Source: Synergistales bacterium
GTDB taxonomy: Bacteria; Synergistota; Synergistia; Synergistales; 79-D21
DNA length: 8,713 bases
Reading direction: 5' to 3'
Assembly: GCA_015657435.1 (NCBI GenBank)
Contig: JADLKH010000003.1
Span: 51,135 to 59,847, forward strand
Made by a program: the position numbers and the translations under genes. Shown piece by piece: positions 1-5,606 of this stretch. The notes below the pieces were generated by a model. The model saw only the letters and a program-made list of their open reading frames with translations, was not told where the DNA came from and ran no database searches. Each line of letters begins with the position of its first letter. The first letter of the stretch is position 1.

Positions 1-654
1 CCAGCGTCCCAGCACGTCGTAGATGCGCAGGCTGTGTTTGAGGGTGGATGCCACCACGGTGAGCACGCGGTCTCCCACGACGTGTCCCCAGTTGTCGTTC
101 ACCCGTTTGAAATGATCGATGTCGAAAAAGAGAAAGCCGAGAGAAAGTCCGGAGATCTGGAATTCCCGGAACTTCTCCTCCATCTGTTCCTCCAGGTAGC
201 GGCGGTTGCCGATCCGGGTCAGGGGATCCAGCAGGGTCAGGGATTCCAGGAGCTGAAGCTTCTCCTCGAGGGCCAGGTAGCCCATGGCGTCCTCGAAGAC
301 CTCGATCCCTCCGGTGATGGCGCCATCTGCGTTGCGGAGCGGGGAGGTCCGGACGCGGACCGGTCTCCGGAAGCCCTCCTTGTGATGAAGGAAGATCATC
401 GTTTCCCGGGGTTTCCCGTCCGCCATGGTTTCGGCCAGAGGGCACTGCCCCCTGCAAAGCGGAATGCCCCGCCTGTCGACATGGCCGAGGATGTTTTCCG
501 AGCAGACCCTGCCGACCACCTCTTCCTTCACGAAACCGGTCAGGTCTTCAGCCCTCTTGTTCCAGTAGACGATCCGACGGTCCAGGTCGGTGACGTAGAC
601 CGCCTCGAGCAGGTTGTCGAGGACATCCTTGAAGTTCTGTTCCAAACCTCTCAC
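1..654 (-). CDS. PAS-GGDEF signalling protein, probable diguanylate cyclase (3' end beyond window)
   Basis: Reading the minus strand from a GTG at 654 gives 218 residues that run off the left edge. Residues 5-122 form a PAS domain (VLDNLLEAVYVTDLDRRIVY near its start). A short linker follows, then the first half of a GGDEF domain: DPLTRIGNRR at 143-152, FFDIDHFKRVND at 176-187 with the metal-binding Asp 178, and GHVVGD at 190-195. The window stops at DVLGRW, just before the GGDEF signature, so catalytic competence cannot be judged. Members of this family make cyclic di-GMP in the cytoplasm in response to the sensory domain. The PAS domain carries Cys51, His58, Cys67 and Cys71, a possible metal or redox site. 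An in-frame TGA at 663-661 limits the start to GTG 654 or TTG 645. However, the reading frame upstream looks like the missing N-terminus of the same protein (see 548-844), so the gene may be frameshifted. Domain call is secure; start is not. Confidence 0.88.
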   Translation of the reverse strand, partial: MRGLEQNFKDVLDNLLEAVYVTDLDRRIVYWNKRAEDLTGFVKEEVVGRVCSENILGHVDRRGIPLCRGQCPLAETMADGKPRETMIFLHHKEGFRRPVRVRTSPLRNADGAITGGIEVFEDAMGYLALEEKLQLLESLTLLDPLTRIGNRRYLEEQMEEKFREFQISGLSLGFLFFDIDHFKRVNDNWGHVVGDRVLTVVASTLKHSLRIYDVLGRW

Positions 655-844
655 CCTCTTTCAAGGTTTTCCGGTTCCGTTCGCTCCGCATGAGTTGAGC
701 CCGGGCTGCGGTCTCGGCGCGATCGCTCTGCCCCTCCAGCGCCTCATGCCCCGGCGGAGCAGCTCCCAGATCCGCCAGTTCAGGTTTTTCCGGAGACGGA
801 TCTTGCCCCGCCTCCTGATTGGGGAACGTGGCATTGGTGGTCAC
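548..844 (-). other. Probable out-of-frame N-terminal segment of the PAS-GGDEF gene
   Basis: A GTG at 844 with purine-rich AGAAAGAAG just upstream opens a 98-codon minus-strand frame. Its first 65 or so residues are rich in Glu, Ala, Arg and Leu and end in LKEGERF, the kind of coiled lead-in that normally precedes a PAS domain. After that point the translation turns non-protein-like (Cys/Pro/Arg/Gly-rich) and overlaps the true PAS frame. Removing one base in the G pair near 643-641 would give LKEGERFEQNFKDVLDNLLE, a natural junction into the PAS helix. I infer one gene of about 280 or more residues, split by a one-base frameshift (sequence error or genuine lesion). The alternative is a short overlapping upstream ORF coupled to the GTG-654 start. 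Confidence 0.5.
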
Positions 845-856
845 TCCATCTTCTTT

Positions 857-868
857 CTAAAGCTTTAG
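857..868. repeat. 12-bp perfect palindrome CTAAAGCTTTAG in the divergent intergenic region
   Basis: CTAAAGCTTTAG is its own reverse complement. It lies between the divergent PAS-GGDEF gene and the tungsten maturase gene and overlaps the candidate rightward -35 region, so it could be an operator for a dimeric regulator. The stretch 661-995 otherwise contains only the putative out-of-frame N-terminus, the AT-rich promoter region, and a pyrimidine-rich run at about 925-958. Confidence 0.35.
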
Positions 869-897
869 TTTGATCGGGAAAGACAATATAATACAAT
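864..897 (+). promoter_or_regulatory. Candidate sigma70-type promoter for the tungsten enzyme operon
   Basis: A perfect TATAAT at 887-892 is preceded 17 bp upstream by TTTAGT (864-869), a weak -35. An overlapping alternative is TTGATC (870-875) with 16 bp to TACAAT (892-897). This is the most AT-rich stretch near the operon start. The same DNA read leftward also contains TATATT and TATTGT, so it could serve the PAS-GGDEF gene too. Only sequence resemblance supports this. Confidence 0.4.
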
Positions 898-976
898 AGC
901 GCACTACAAGAAAATCATACCTTTGCCAACCTCCTTTCGCAATGCCTTCTCCCTCCTTATGTCAAGCTTTTTCAGG

Positions 977-988
977 AGGAAGGTGATC
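977..988 (+). promoter_or_regulatory. Strong ribosome binding site deciding the TTG start of the radical SAM gene
   Basis: AGGAAGGTGATC is nearly complementary to the 3' end of 16S rRNA and ends 7 bases before TTG 996. An in-frame TGA at 984-986 rules out any earlier start, and the next in-frame start candidates lie inside the conserved region. This makes the rare TTG initiation codon convincing. Confidence 0.7.
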
Positions 989-995
989 CCGAGCC

Positions 996-2108
996 TTGAA
1001 CCCTTCGTCCAATGAAACGCGACTATGCTTCGACGACAGCGTCGTGTCCGTCCCCAGGGACCGGCGGCTTCGCAGGATCGTCGTGGAGTTGAGTTCCCGC
1101 TGCAATCTCGACTGTCCCATGTGTTTCCTGAAAAGCTCTCCGGAAACCCGGGGCGACATGGAGTGGGAGCTTGCCGAAAATCTTTTTGCCCAGGCCGAAG
1201 GCTTCCCGCACCTGGAATGGGTCCACTTCTCGGGAGTCGGGGAGCCCCTGGTTCACCCGAAGTCGACCGAGGCCATCAGCCTGGCCTGTCGCAAGGGCTG
1301 GAAGGTGCGCCTCACCACGAACGGCACCCTCCTGGCGGACGGGGCCCTGGCGAGGGCCCTCGCGCGATCGGGTGCGGCGGTCGTCGATTTTTCCCTGGAG
1401 GCGGAAGCGGTCAATTTCCCGGGGAGGGAATCGGCGGCGGGCTCGATTTTCGATGCGATGCGAACCCTGAAGGGGGCCTGTGTCGACGAGGGTCGCCCGG
1501 TTCCCGAGATCCGGGCCGCGATCGTCCTGACGGCATCGAACCTGGAGAAGGTCCTGGAGCTGCCGAAGTTTCTCGGGGCGGCCGGGGTCAGGGGAGTGAC
1601 CCTCAGCAACCTCGTTCCGACCTCCGAGGCGATGCGGCCCCTTGTTCTCTACCCGGTCTCGCTTGAAGAGGAAGCCCGTCTGCAGCAGGCCCTCTTCCTC
1701 GCGTTCCAGAAGGAGGGGCTGAATGTGTCCCTGCCTCGCTTCGCTCTTTCCTCCGAGCGTCATTGCGCCTTCGCGCGGTCGGAGACGGCGGTCGTTCGGT
1801 GGGACGGGCGAATCAGCCCCTGCCTCCGCCTGGCCCACGGTTACGACGAATGGGTCCTGGGCCGAAGGAAGCGGGTGTGCGCCCATTCCTTCGGTTCGCT
1901 GGCCTCGGAAGGGCTCGACGCGATTTGGGACGATCCGGCCTACGCGGGCTTCCGGTGGAGGCTCAGGCGGGCGCTTTATGCGTCTTGCCTGGACTGCAAC
2001 CTCCTGCCGGTCTGCGAGTACCCGAAAACGACGGAAAGCGACTGTTGGGGGGATTCTCCCGCCTGCAGCGATTGTCTCTGGGACCGGAACCTGATCCGGT
2101 GCCCGTGA
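996..2108 (+). CDS. Radical SAM/SPASM maturase of a tungsten-cofactor oxidoreductase
   Basis: A 370-residue cytoplasmic protein. The radical SAM cluster motif CNLDCPMC is at residues 36-43 (Cys36, Cys40, Cys43), directly after a predicted first beta strand (IVVEL), followed by GVGEPL-type and TTNGTLL-type segments typical of the radical SAM barrel. The C-terminal third is a SPASM/twitch-like domain rich in Cys: 257, 276, 295, 331, 334, 340, 350, 357, 360 and 369, enough for one or two auxiliary [4Fe-4S] clusters. The pattern CxxCx5C then Cx6CxxC, ending in DRNLIRCP, together with the aldehyde ferredoxin oxidoreductase gene immediately downstream, matches the family described as tungsten cofactor oxidoreductase radical SAM maturases. 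Its chemistry is not established to my knowledge; the maturation role comes from gene association. Start is TTG with a strong ribosome binding site. It is the first gene of the operon, 120 bp before the oxidoreductase. Confidence 0.88.
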   Translation: MNPSSNETRLCFDDSVVSVPRDRRLRRIVVELSSRCNLDCPMCFLKSSPETRGDMEWELAENLFAQAEGFPHLEWVHFSGVGEPLVHPKSTEAISLACRKGWKVRLTTNGTLLADGALARALARSGAAVVDFSLEAEAVNFPGRESAAGSIFDAMRTLKGACVDEGRPVPEIRAAIVLTASNLEKVLELPKFLGAAGVRGVTLSNLVPTSEAMRPLVLYPVSLEEEARLQQALFLAFQKEGLNVSLPRFALSSERHCAFARSETAVVRWDGRISPCLRLAHGYDEWVLGRRKRVCAHSFGSLASEGLDAIWDDPAYAGFRWRLRRALYASCLDCNLLPVCEYPKTTESDCWGDSPACSDCLWDRNLIRCP

Positions 2109-2131
2109 AGGGAGGAGAAGAGAAGGGGGCC

Positions 2132-2174
2132 GGGGGAAACGGGAAAGCACCACGCAACAGGGGGGAAACGGGAA
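2132..2174 (+). repeat. Pair of 14-bp direct repeats in the rSAM-AOR spacer
   Basis: GGGGGAAACGGGAA occurs at 2132-2145 and again at 2161-2174, 29 bp apart, inside a very purine-rich spacer between the maturase and oxidoreductase genes. It may be a simple duplication or a site affecting mRNA processing or translation. No function is known. Confidence 0.5.
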
Positions 2175-2216
2175 CGAGAGAGCGAAAAAATCCGCGGCGG
2201 AAACTCGCCAAGAGAC

Positions 2217-2222
2217 GGAGGG
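2217..2222 (+). promoter_or_regulatory. Ribosome binding site that favours the second ATG of the oxidoreductase gene
   Basis: GGAGGG abuts the first ATG (2223) but stands 6 bases before the second ATG (2229). Normal spacing therefore favours 2229 as the start. Confidence 0.6.
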
Positions 2223-2228
2223 ATGATC

Positions 2229-4043
2229 ATGTCCGGAAAGAGCCTGATGAGAGTGAACCTGACCACGGGAGCCGTTTCTACGGAACCTCTGAAGGAAGCC
2301 TGGCTCAAGGATTTCATCGGAGGGCGGGGATACGCGACGAAGCTTCTTTTCGAGGAACTGTCCCCGGGGGTGGATCCGCTTTCACCGGAAAACAAGCTGG
2401 TTCTGGCGGTGGGGCCCCTTTCGGGATCGAACGTCCCGACCGGAGGCCGTTCCATGGCCGCGACGAAAAGCCCCCTAACGGGCTTCATCGCCTGCAGCAA
2501 TACGGGCGGCCAGTGGGGGGCCGAGTTCGCCCGGACGGGGAACGCTTTCCTGGTGGTGGAGGGGCGTGCGGAAAAGCCGGTCTACCTGTGGATTAAAGAC
2601 GACAGGGTGGAGATCCGTGACGCGGGGGCCGTCTGGGGGCAGGACACGGCCGTGACCACGGACCGTCTGCCGAAGGAGGTCGGCGACGACCGCGCGAAGG
2701 TGGCCTGCATCGGTCCTGCCGGGGAGAGAGGGTCGAAAATCGCCTGCATCGTCAACGATAAAACCCGGGCGATGGGCCGGAGCGGGGTCGGGGCGGTGAT
2801 GGGGGCGAAGAACCTGAAGGCCGTCGTGGTCAGGGGTTCGAAAACCTGGACTGCCGTGGATCCGGAGGGGTTGAAGGAAGCTCTGCGGATCGGGATGCAG
2901 AAGATCAAGGAGAACGGGGTCACGAGCCAGGGGCTTCCGGCCTACGGGACGGCGGTGCTCGTCAACATCGTCAACGCGGCTGGTAGCTTCCCCTACCGGA
3001 ATTTCCAGTCGGGTTTCATGCCCGAGGCGGACCGGCAATCCGGTGAGACGCTGGCGGCGACCCTGCTGACCGGGAAAAGGGCCTGCTACGCCTGCCCCAT
3101 CGCCTGCGGCCGCGGCACGAAGGTCGGCGACAAGGAAGGCGAAGGTCCGGAGTACGAAAGCACCTGGTCGCTGGGGGCCAATTGCGGGGTGGTCGAGTTG
3201 GAGACCATCACGCTGGCCAACTACCTCTGCAACGAGCTTGGCCTGGATACGATCAGCGCCGGGGGGACCGTTTCCGCCGCCATGGAGCTGTACGAGAAAG
3301 GGTTTTTGCCGGCATCCGACCTGGAGGGAGGGCCAAAGCCGAGGTTCGGCTCCGGGGAGGCGCTCCTTTACTGGGTGGAGAAGATGGGGAAAGCCGAAGG
3401 CCGGCTCGGGCGGCTTTTGGCCGAGGGCAGCGCCCGCCTTTGCGAGGCCTACGGGCACCCGGAGTTCTCCATCACCGTGAAGAAACAGGAACTGCCGGCC
3501 TACGACCCGCGCGGCATCCAGGGGATCGGCCTGACCTACGCCACGAGCAACCGCGGGGCCTGCCACGTCAGGGGCTACATGATCTCGGCGGAGGTCCTGG
3601 GAGTTCCACAGAAGCTGGATCCCTGGGTGACCGAAGGGAAGCCCGAGTGGACGAAGGCCTTCAACGACCTGACGGCGGCCATCGACTCCTCCGGGATGTG
3701 CCTGTTCACCTCGTTCGCCCTCTCCGCGGATGATTACGCGGCCTTCCTGAAGGCCGGCGCCGGTCTAATCGGGTCAACCGAGGAGCTGATGCGGTGCGGA
3801 GAAAGGATCTGGAACCTGGAGCGGCTGTTCAACCTGAGGGAGGGGCTCGACCCCAAAAAGGACGACACCCTGCCGAAGCGCCTCCTGGAAGAGCCTTTGC
3901 CCGATGGAGCGGCGAAGGGGATGGTGAGCCGGGTTCCGGAGATGATGCCCGAGTACTACCGGGCACGGGGTTGGGACGAACGCGGGGTCCCCACCGAGGC
4001 CAAACTGCGGGAACTGGGGCTGGAAGTGCGGGAAGGCCCATGA
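2229..4043 (+). CDS. aor: Tungsten-dependent aldehyde:ferredoxin oxidoreductase
   Basis: A full-length member (604 residues from ATG 2229; 606 from ATG 2223) of the aldehyde ferredoxin oxidoreductase family, whose Pyrococcus prototype is about 605. These cytoplasmic enzymes oxidise aldehydes to carboxylic acids with ferredoxin as electron acceptor (or the reverse), using tungsten bound by two pterins and one [4Fe-4S] cluster. Visible hallmarks are the N-terminal RVNLTTG and FIGGRGYATKLL segments, GPLSGSNVPTGGRS, GRSGVGAVMGAKNLKAVVV, and the cluster motif CYACPIAC followed by a distant Cys in SSGMCLFT. Counted from ATG 2223, the Cys are 288, 291, 295 and 493, almost the same numbering as in the Pyrococcus enzyme. 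GPEYES and TSNRGACHVRGY are also conserved. It sits between its presumed maturase and a MoaD-like gene with which it overlaps by ATGA. The aldehyde substrate cannot be read from sequence. Family call is very secure; the start is uncertain by two codons. Confidence 0.95.
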   Translation: MSGKSLMRVNLTTGAVSTEPLKEAWLKDFIGGRGYATKLLFEELSPGVDPLSPENKLVLAVGPLSGSNVPTGGRSMAATKSPLTGFIACSNTGGQWGAEFARTGNAFLVVEGRAEKPVYLWIKDDRVEIRDAGAVWGQDTAVTTDRLPKEVGDDRAKVACIGPAGERGSKIACIVNDKTRAMGRSGVGAVMGAKNLKAVVVRGSKTWTAVDPEGLKEALRIGMQKIKENGVTSQGLPAYGTAVLVNIVNAAGSFPYRNFQSGFMPEADRQSGETLAATLLTGKRACYACPIACGRGTKVGDKEGEGPEYESTWSLGANCGVVELETITLANYLCNELGLDTISAGGTVSAAMELYEKGFLPASDLEGGPKPRFGSGEALLYWVEKMGKAEGRLGRLLAEGSARLCEAYGHPEFSITVKKQELPAYDPRGIQGIGLTYATSNRGACHVRGYMISAEVLGVPQKLDPWVTEGKPEWTKAFNDLTAAIDSSGMCLFTSFALSADDYAAFLKAGAGLIGSTEELMRCGERIWNLERLFNLREGLDPKKDDTLPKRLLEEPLPDGAAKGMVSRVPEMMPEYYRARGWDERGVPTEAKLRELGLEVREGP

Positions 4044-4285
4044 TCCGCGTCCGTTTTTTCGGGCAGATCCGGGAGATCGCGAAGACGAAGGAAACGGAGG
4101 TTGCCGACTGTCCCACCGTCGGCAGCCTCCTGGTCCTCCTCTCGGAGAACTATGGACGCGACTTCAGGCCAGAGGAGCTGATCGTCATGGTCAACGGCCG
4201 GCACATCGCCCACACCGGGTTCCTCGAGACTCCGCTCAAGTCGGAAGACCTGGTCTCGGTGTTCCCGGTCATCGGGGGAGGGTGA
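4040..4285 (+). CDS. MoaD/ThiS-family ubiquitin-like sulfur carrier protein
   Basis: An 81-residue protein beginning MIRVRFFGQIREIA, the usual first strand of the MoaD beta-grasp fold, and ending LVSVFPVIGGG. A C-terminal Gly-Gly is the site that is adenylated and thiocarboxylated in sulfur carriers of molybdopterin and thiamine synthesis. Here there are three glycines, and the terminal one should be the reactive residue unless trimmed. Its ATG overlaps the stop of the oxidoreductase (ATGA), so translation is probably coupled. That context points to a pterin-dithiolene sulfur donor dedicated to the tungsten enzyme rather than to thiamine synthesis, although a thiamine uptake operon is 2 kb away. 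No obvious terminator follows it. Family call is firm from size, start and end motifs; the exact pathway is inferred. Confidence 0.88.
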   Translation: MIRVRFFGQIREIAKTKETEVADCPTVGSLLVLLSENYGRDFRPEELIVMVNGRHIAHTGFLETPLKSEDLVSVFPVIGGG

Positions 4286-4327
4286 GCCCGGCATCGGGGA
4301 AACCCTTGCCGCGACCTGTTTGAAGCG

Positions 4328-4353
4328 TCTATACATTTCTAAACGTTTCGAAA
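4328..4353 (+). promoter_or_regulatory. Candidate operator: three 10-bp-spaced direct repeats (first Spy-like gene)
   Basis: TCTATA (4328), TCTAAA (4338) and TCGAAA (4348) recur at exactly 10-bp intervals, one helical turn, each preceded by T-rich bases. A matching array lies at the same distance from the -10 of the second Spy-like gene. Tandem half-sites with one-turn spacing are typical of OmpR/PhoB-type response regulators. The pattern (CTAAA, 5 bp, CTAAA) resembles the CpxR box GTAAA-N5-GTAAA, and CpxR controls spy and cpxP in enterobacteria. Confidence 0.6.
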
Positions 4354-4376
4354 GGGCACCTTAACGAAAAAGGTTT

Positions 4377-4382
4377 TAGAAT
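4377..4382 (+). promoter_or_regulatory. Candidate -10 element of the first Spy-like gene
   Basis: TAGAAT lies 49 bp after the first operator repeat, exactly as TAGACT does in the second gene. There is no good -35; GGCACC sits 16 bp upstream, as expected for an activator-dependent promoter. The predicted RNA start is near 4389, about 50 bases before the ATG. Confidence 0.45.
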
Positions 4383-4438
4383 GGGGCCACCACTCGGGGG
4401 AACGCAGCCATTTTTCCGAGGAATGGAGGTCCTGAAAG

Positions 4439-5434
4439 ATGAAGAGATTGAGAGGAATCGCACTGCTGATCGGACTGGCCGGGGTTTGCCTCGGCGTGGC
4501 GCTCCCGGCTCAAGCCGCCACGGACGGCCGGGATATGGCCGACCTCACGCGAAGCGTCAGGGGCGACATCGACAGCCTTCTCACGCCGGAGGTTCTGAAT
4601 TCACTGAACCTGACGCGTGGCCAGCGCGATTCGCTGGACGAACTGCGCCGAAGGGACTGGGACGATCGCCGTGACGACCGGCGTGATGACCGACGTGACG
4701 ACCGCCGTGACGGTCGCCGCTTCGAAGGCCGCAATGACCGGTGGGATGGGCGCGACCTGACCCGTCTGTTCGATCTCGGGCGCCGCGGTTATGACGTCCG
4801 GATCGAGAGGGGCGACGACGACAACTTCCGCACCTTCCTCGCTCTCATTGCCCTGGGGCTTTACGTCAGCGAATCGCAGGACGGGTATTACGACGGCGAC
4901 TTCTACAACATGATGCGGCTGGACGATTTTCTGTACCTCTTTTTCCGGATCCTCGACATGGATCAGCGCCGAACCTTCAGCATCCACTTCGACCGCTGGT
5001 ACGACAACCGCTACCTCTACCGCCGCGACGACCGGAGGGATCATGATTGGTATCGCGGGCTCCCGAGGGATTGGGACAGACGACTGAGGCTGGATGATCG
5101 GCAGCGGAGAGACATGGACCGGGTGTTCAGGGACATGGACGATCGCTTCAGGGATCGCGAGAGGAACTATCGGGAGATGGAAAAAGATTACTTCAGGCGC
5201 AGCTGGGACGACCGGTCGGGGCGCGACCGGGAGGAGCAGCGGAGGAAGCTCTTCGAGCACAGGAGGGAATTGAGGGCGCCCGATGGTGAATTCAGGGAGA
5301 GGCTTCGCCCGATCCTGAACGAGCCGCAGCGGAAGATGTTCGACTCGATGTTCGAGAACAGACGCCCTGGAGCGTTCCAGCAGAAGAACAGCCAGCCCCC
5401 TATGCTCCGGTATCCGGTCAAGAACGACCATTAG
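4439..5434 (+). CDS. Secreted Spy/CpxP-like (LTxxQ) protein with Asp-Arg repeat insert
   Basis: A 331-residue protein with a Sec signal peptide (MKRLRGIALLIGLAGVCLG, predicted cleavage after ALPAQA, residue 26), so probably periplasmic. The ATG has GGAGGT 8 bases upstream. Four L-x3-Q motifs are visible: LTRGQ (58-62), LDMDQ (172-176), LDDRQ (218-222) and LNEPQ (293-297). E. coli Spy, an ATP-independent periplasmic chaperone, has two such motifs about 73 residues apart; here the second pair is 75 apart. I infer two Spy-like helical units in one chain. The first is expanded by an insert containing DDRR repeats (76-94), encoded by imperfect 12-bp DNA repeats, plus an Arg/Asp-rich region and a hydrophobic helix at about 130-143. 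The C-terminal half is highly charged and probably helical. It is paralogous to the next gene and has a matching promoter. Chaperone, metal-sensing or stress-signalling roles are all possible; ligand and partners are unknown. Confidence 0.8.
   Translation: MKRLRGIALLIGLAGVCLGVALPAQAATDGRDMADLTRSVRGDIDSLLTPEVLNSLNLTRGQRDSLDELRRRDWDDRRDDRRDDRRDDRRDGRRFEGRNDRWDGRDLTRLFDLGRRGYDVRIERGDDDNFRTFLALIALGLYVSESQDGYYDGDFYNMMRLDDFLYLFFRILDMDQRRTFSIHFDRWYDNRYLYRRDDRRDHDWYRGLPRDWDRRLRLDDRQRRDMDRVFRDMDDRFRDRERNYREMEKDYFRRSWDDRSGRDREEQRRKLFEHRRELRAPDGEFRERLRPILNEPQRKMFDSMFENRRPGAFQQKNSQPPMLRYPVKNDH
4664..4720 (+). repeat. 12-bp tandem coding repeats giving (DDRR)n
   Basis: Four 12-bp units begin at 4664, 4676, 4688 and 4700 with consensus GACCGNCGTGAC. 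A degenerate partial unit follows to 4720. Each adds four residues (Asp-Asp-Arg-Arg, or the same in another phase). Differences between units are mostly at third codon positions, suggesting an older expansion kept under coding selection. The paralogue lacks it. Confidence 0.85.
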
Positions 5435-5460
5435 CCGGTTCGGGGGCGGAGACGGAAGAG

Positions 5461-5493
5461 ACAGGCGGGTTCGCCGGACGGCGGCCCGCCTGT
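5461..5493 (+). terminator. Hairpin after the first Spy-like gene, likely terminator
   Basis: ACAGGCGGG (5461-5469) pairs perfectly with CCCGCCTGT (5485-5493). The loop can pair further (CGCC with GGCG), and outside a bulge GACGG can pair with CCGTC. It begins 27 bases after the stop codon. There is no T run, because the operator of the next gene starts 4 bases later, so termination may be incomplete or need Rho. Confidence 0.5.
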
Positions 5494-5496
5494 CCG

Positions 5497-5522
5497 TCTA
5501 AAGGTTTCTAAACATTTTCGAT
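5497..5522 (+). promoter_or_regulatory. Candidate operator: 10-bp-spaced direct repeats (second Spy-like gene)
   Basis: TCTAAA at 5497 and again at 5507 are identical and exactly 10 bp apart. A degenerate third unit (TTCGAT, 5517) is in the same phase. The block from about 5496 to 5554 aligns without gaps to 4327-4385 upstream of the paralogue, and the repeats are among the best-conserved bases. It probably binds the same OmpR-family regulator. Confidence 0.6.
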
Positions 5523-5545
5523 GCGCAACTTAAGGGAAAAACCCC

Positions 5546-5551
5546 TAGACT
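5546..5551 (+). promoter_or_regulatory. Candidate -10 element of the second Spy-like gene
   Basis: TAGACT lies 49 bp after the first operator repeat, matching TAGAAT of the paralogue. CGCAAC sits 16 bp upstream in place of a good -35, consistent with activator dependence. The predicted RNA start is near 5558, about 50 bases before the coding start. Confidence 0.45.
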
Positions 5552-5606
5552 GGAAGGCAAGGTCCGGCGATCGACGGGACCCCATTTCAGGAAGGAGGCC
5601 TGTGTG

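Noticed and set aside
614..868. 84-codon plus-strand frame in the left intergenic region
   Set aside because: No ribosome binding site and Arg/Pro/Phe-rich translation; it overlaps the better-supported minus-strand coding signal.
850..995. Riboswitch upstream of the tungsten operon
   Set aside because: Too short and lacking strong stems; I see no molybdenum/tungsten-cofactor riboswitch structure.
959..1015. Possible 18-codon leader peptide (ATG 959) overlapping the radical SAM start
   Set aside because: The DNA before the ATG is pyrimidine-rich with no Shine-Dalgarno sequence, and the peptide shows no attenuation signature.
1023..2153. 376-codon minus-strand open frame opposite the radical SAM gene
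   Set aside because: The translation is Arg/Pro/Gly-rich with no recognisable motif, while the plus strand encodes clear radical SAM and SPASM signatures.
2475..3566. 363-codon minus-strand open frame opposite the oxidoreductase gene
   Set aside because: High G+C shadow frame; the plus strand carries a full-length AOR family protein with all cluster cysteines.
4286..4310. Possible terminator after the MoaD-like gene (CCCG-GCAT-CGGG)
   Set aside because: Only a 4-bp stem with no T run, too weak to call.
4664..4720. CRISPR-like repetition
   Set aside because: Repeats are 12 bp, contiguous without spacers and in frame within a secreted protein gene.
4601..5431. Long minus-strand open frame opposite the first Spy-like gene
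   Set aside because: It is a by-product of Arg/Asp-rich codons on the plus strand, whose complement avoids stops. Its translation is low-complexity Val/Pro/Ile, and the plus frame has a signal peptide, ribosome binding site and family motifs.
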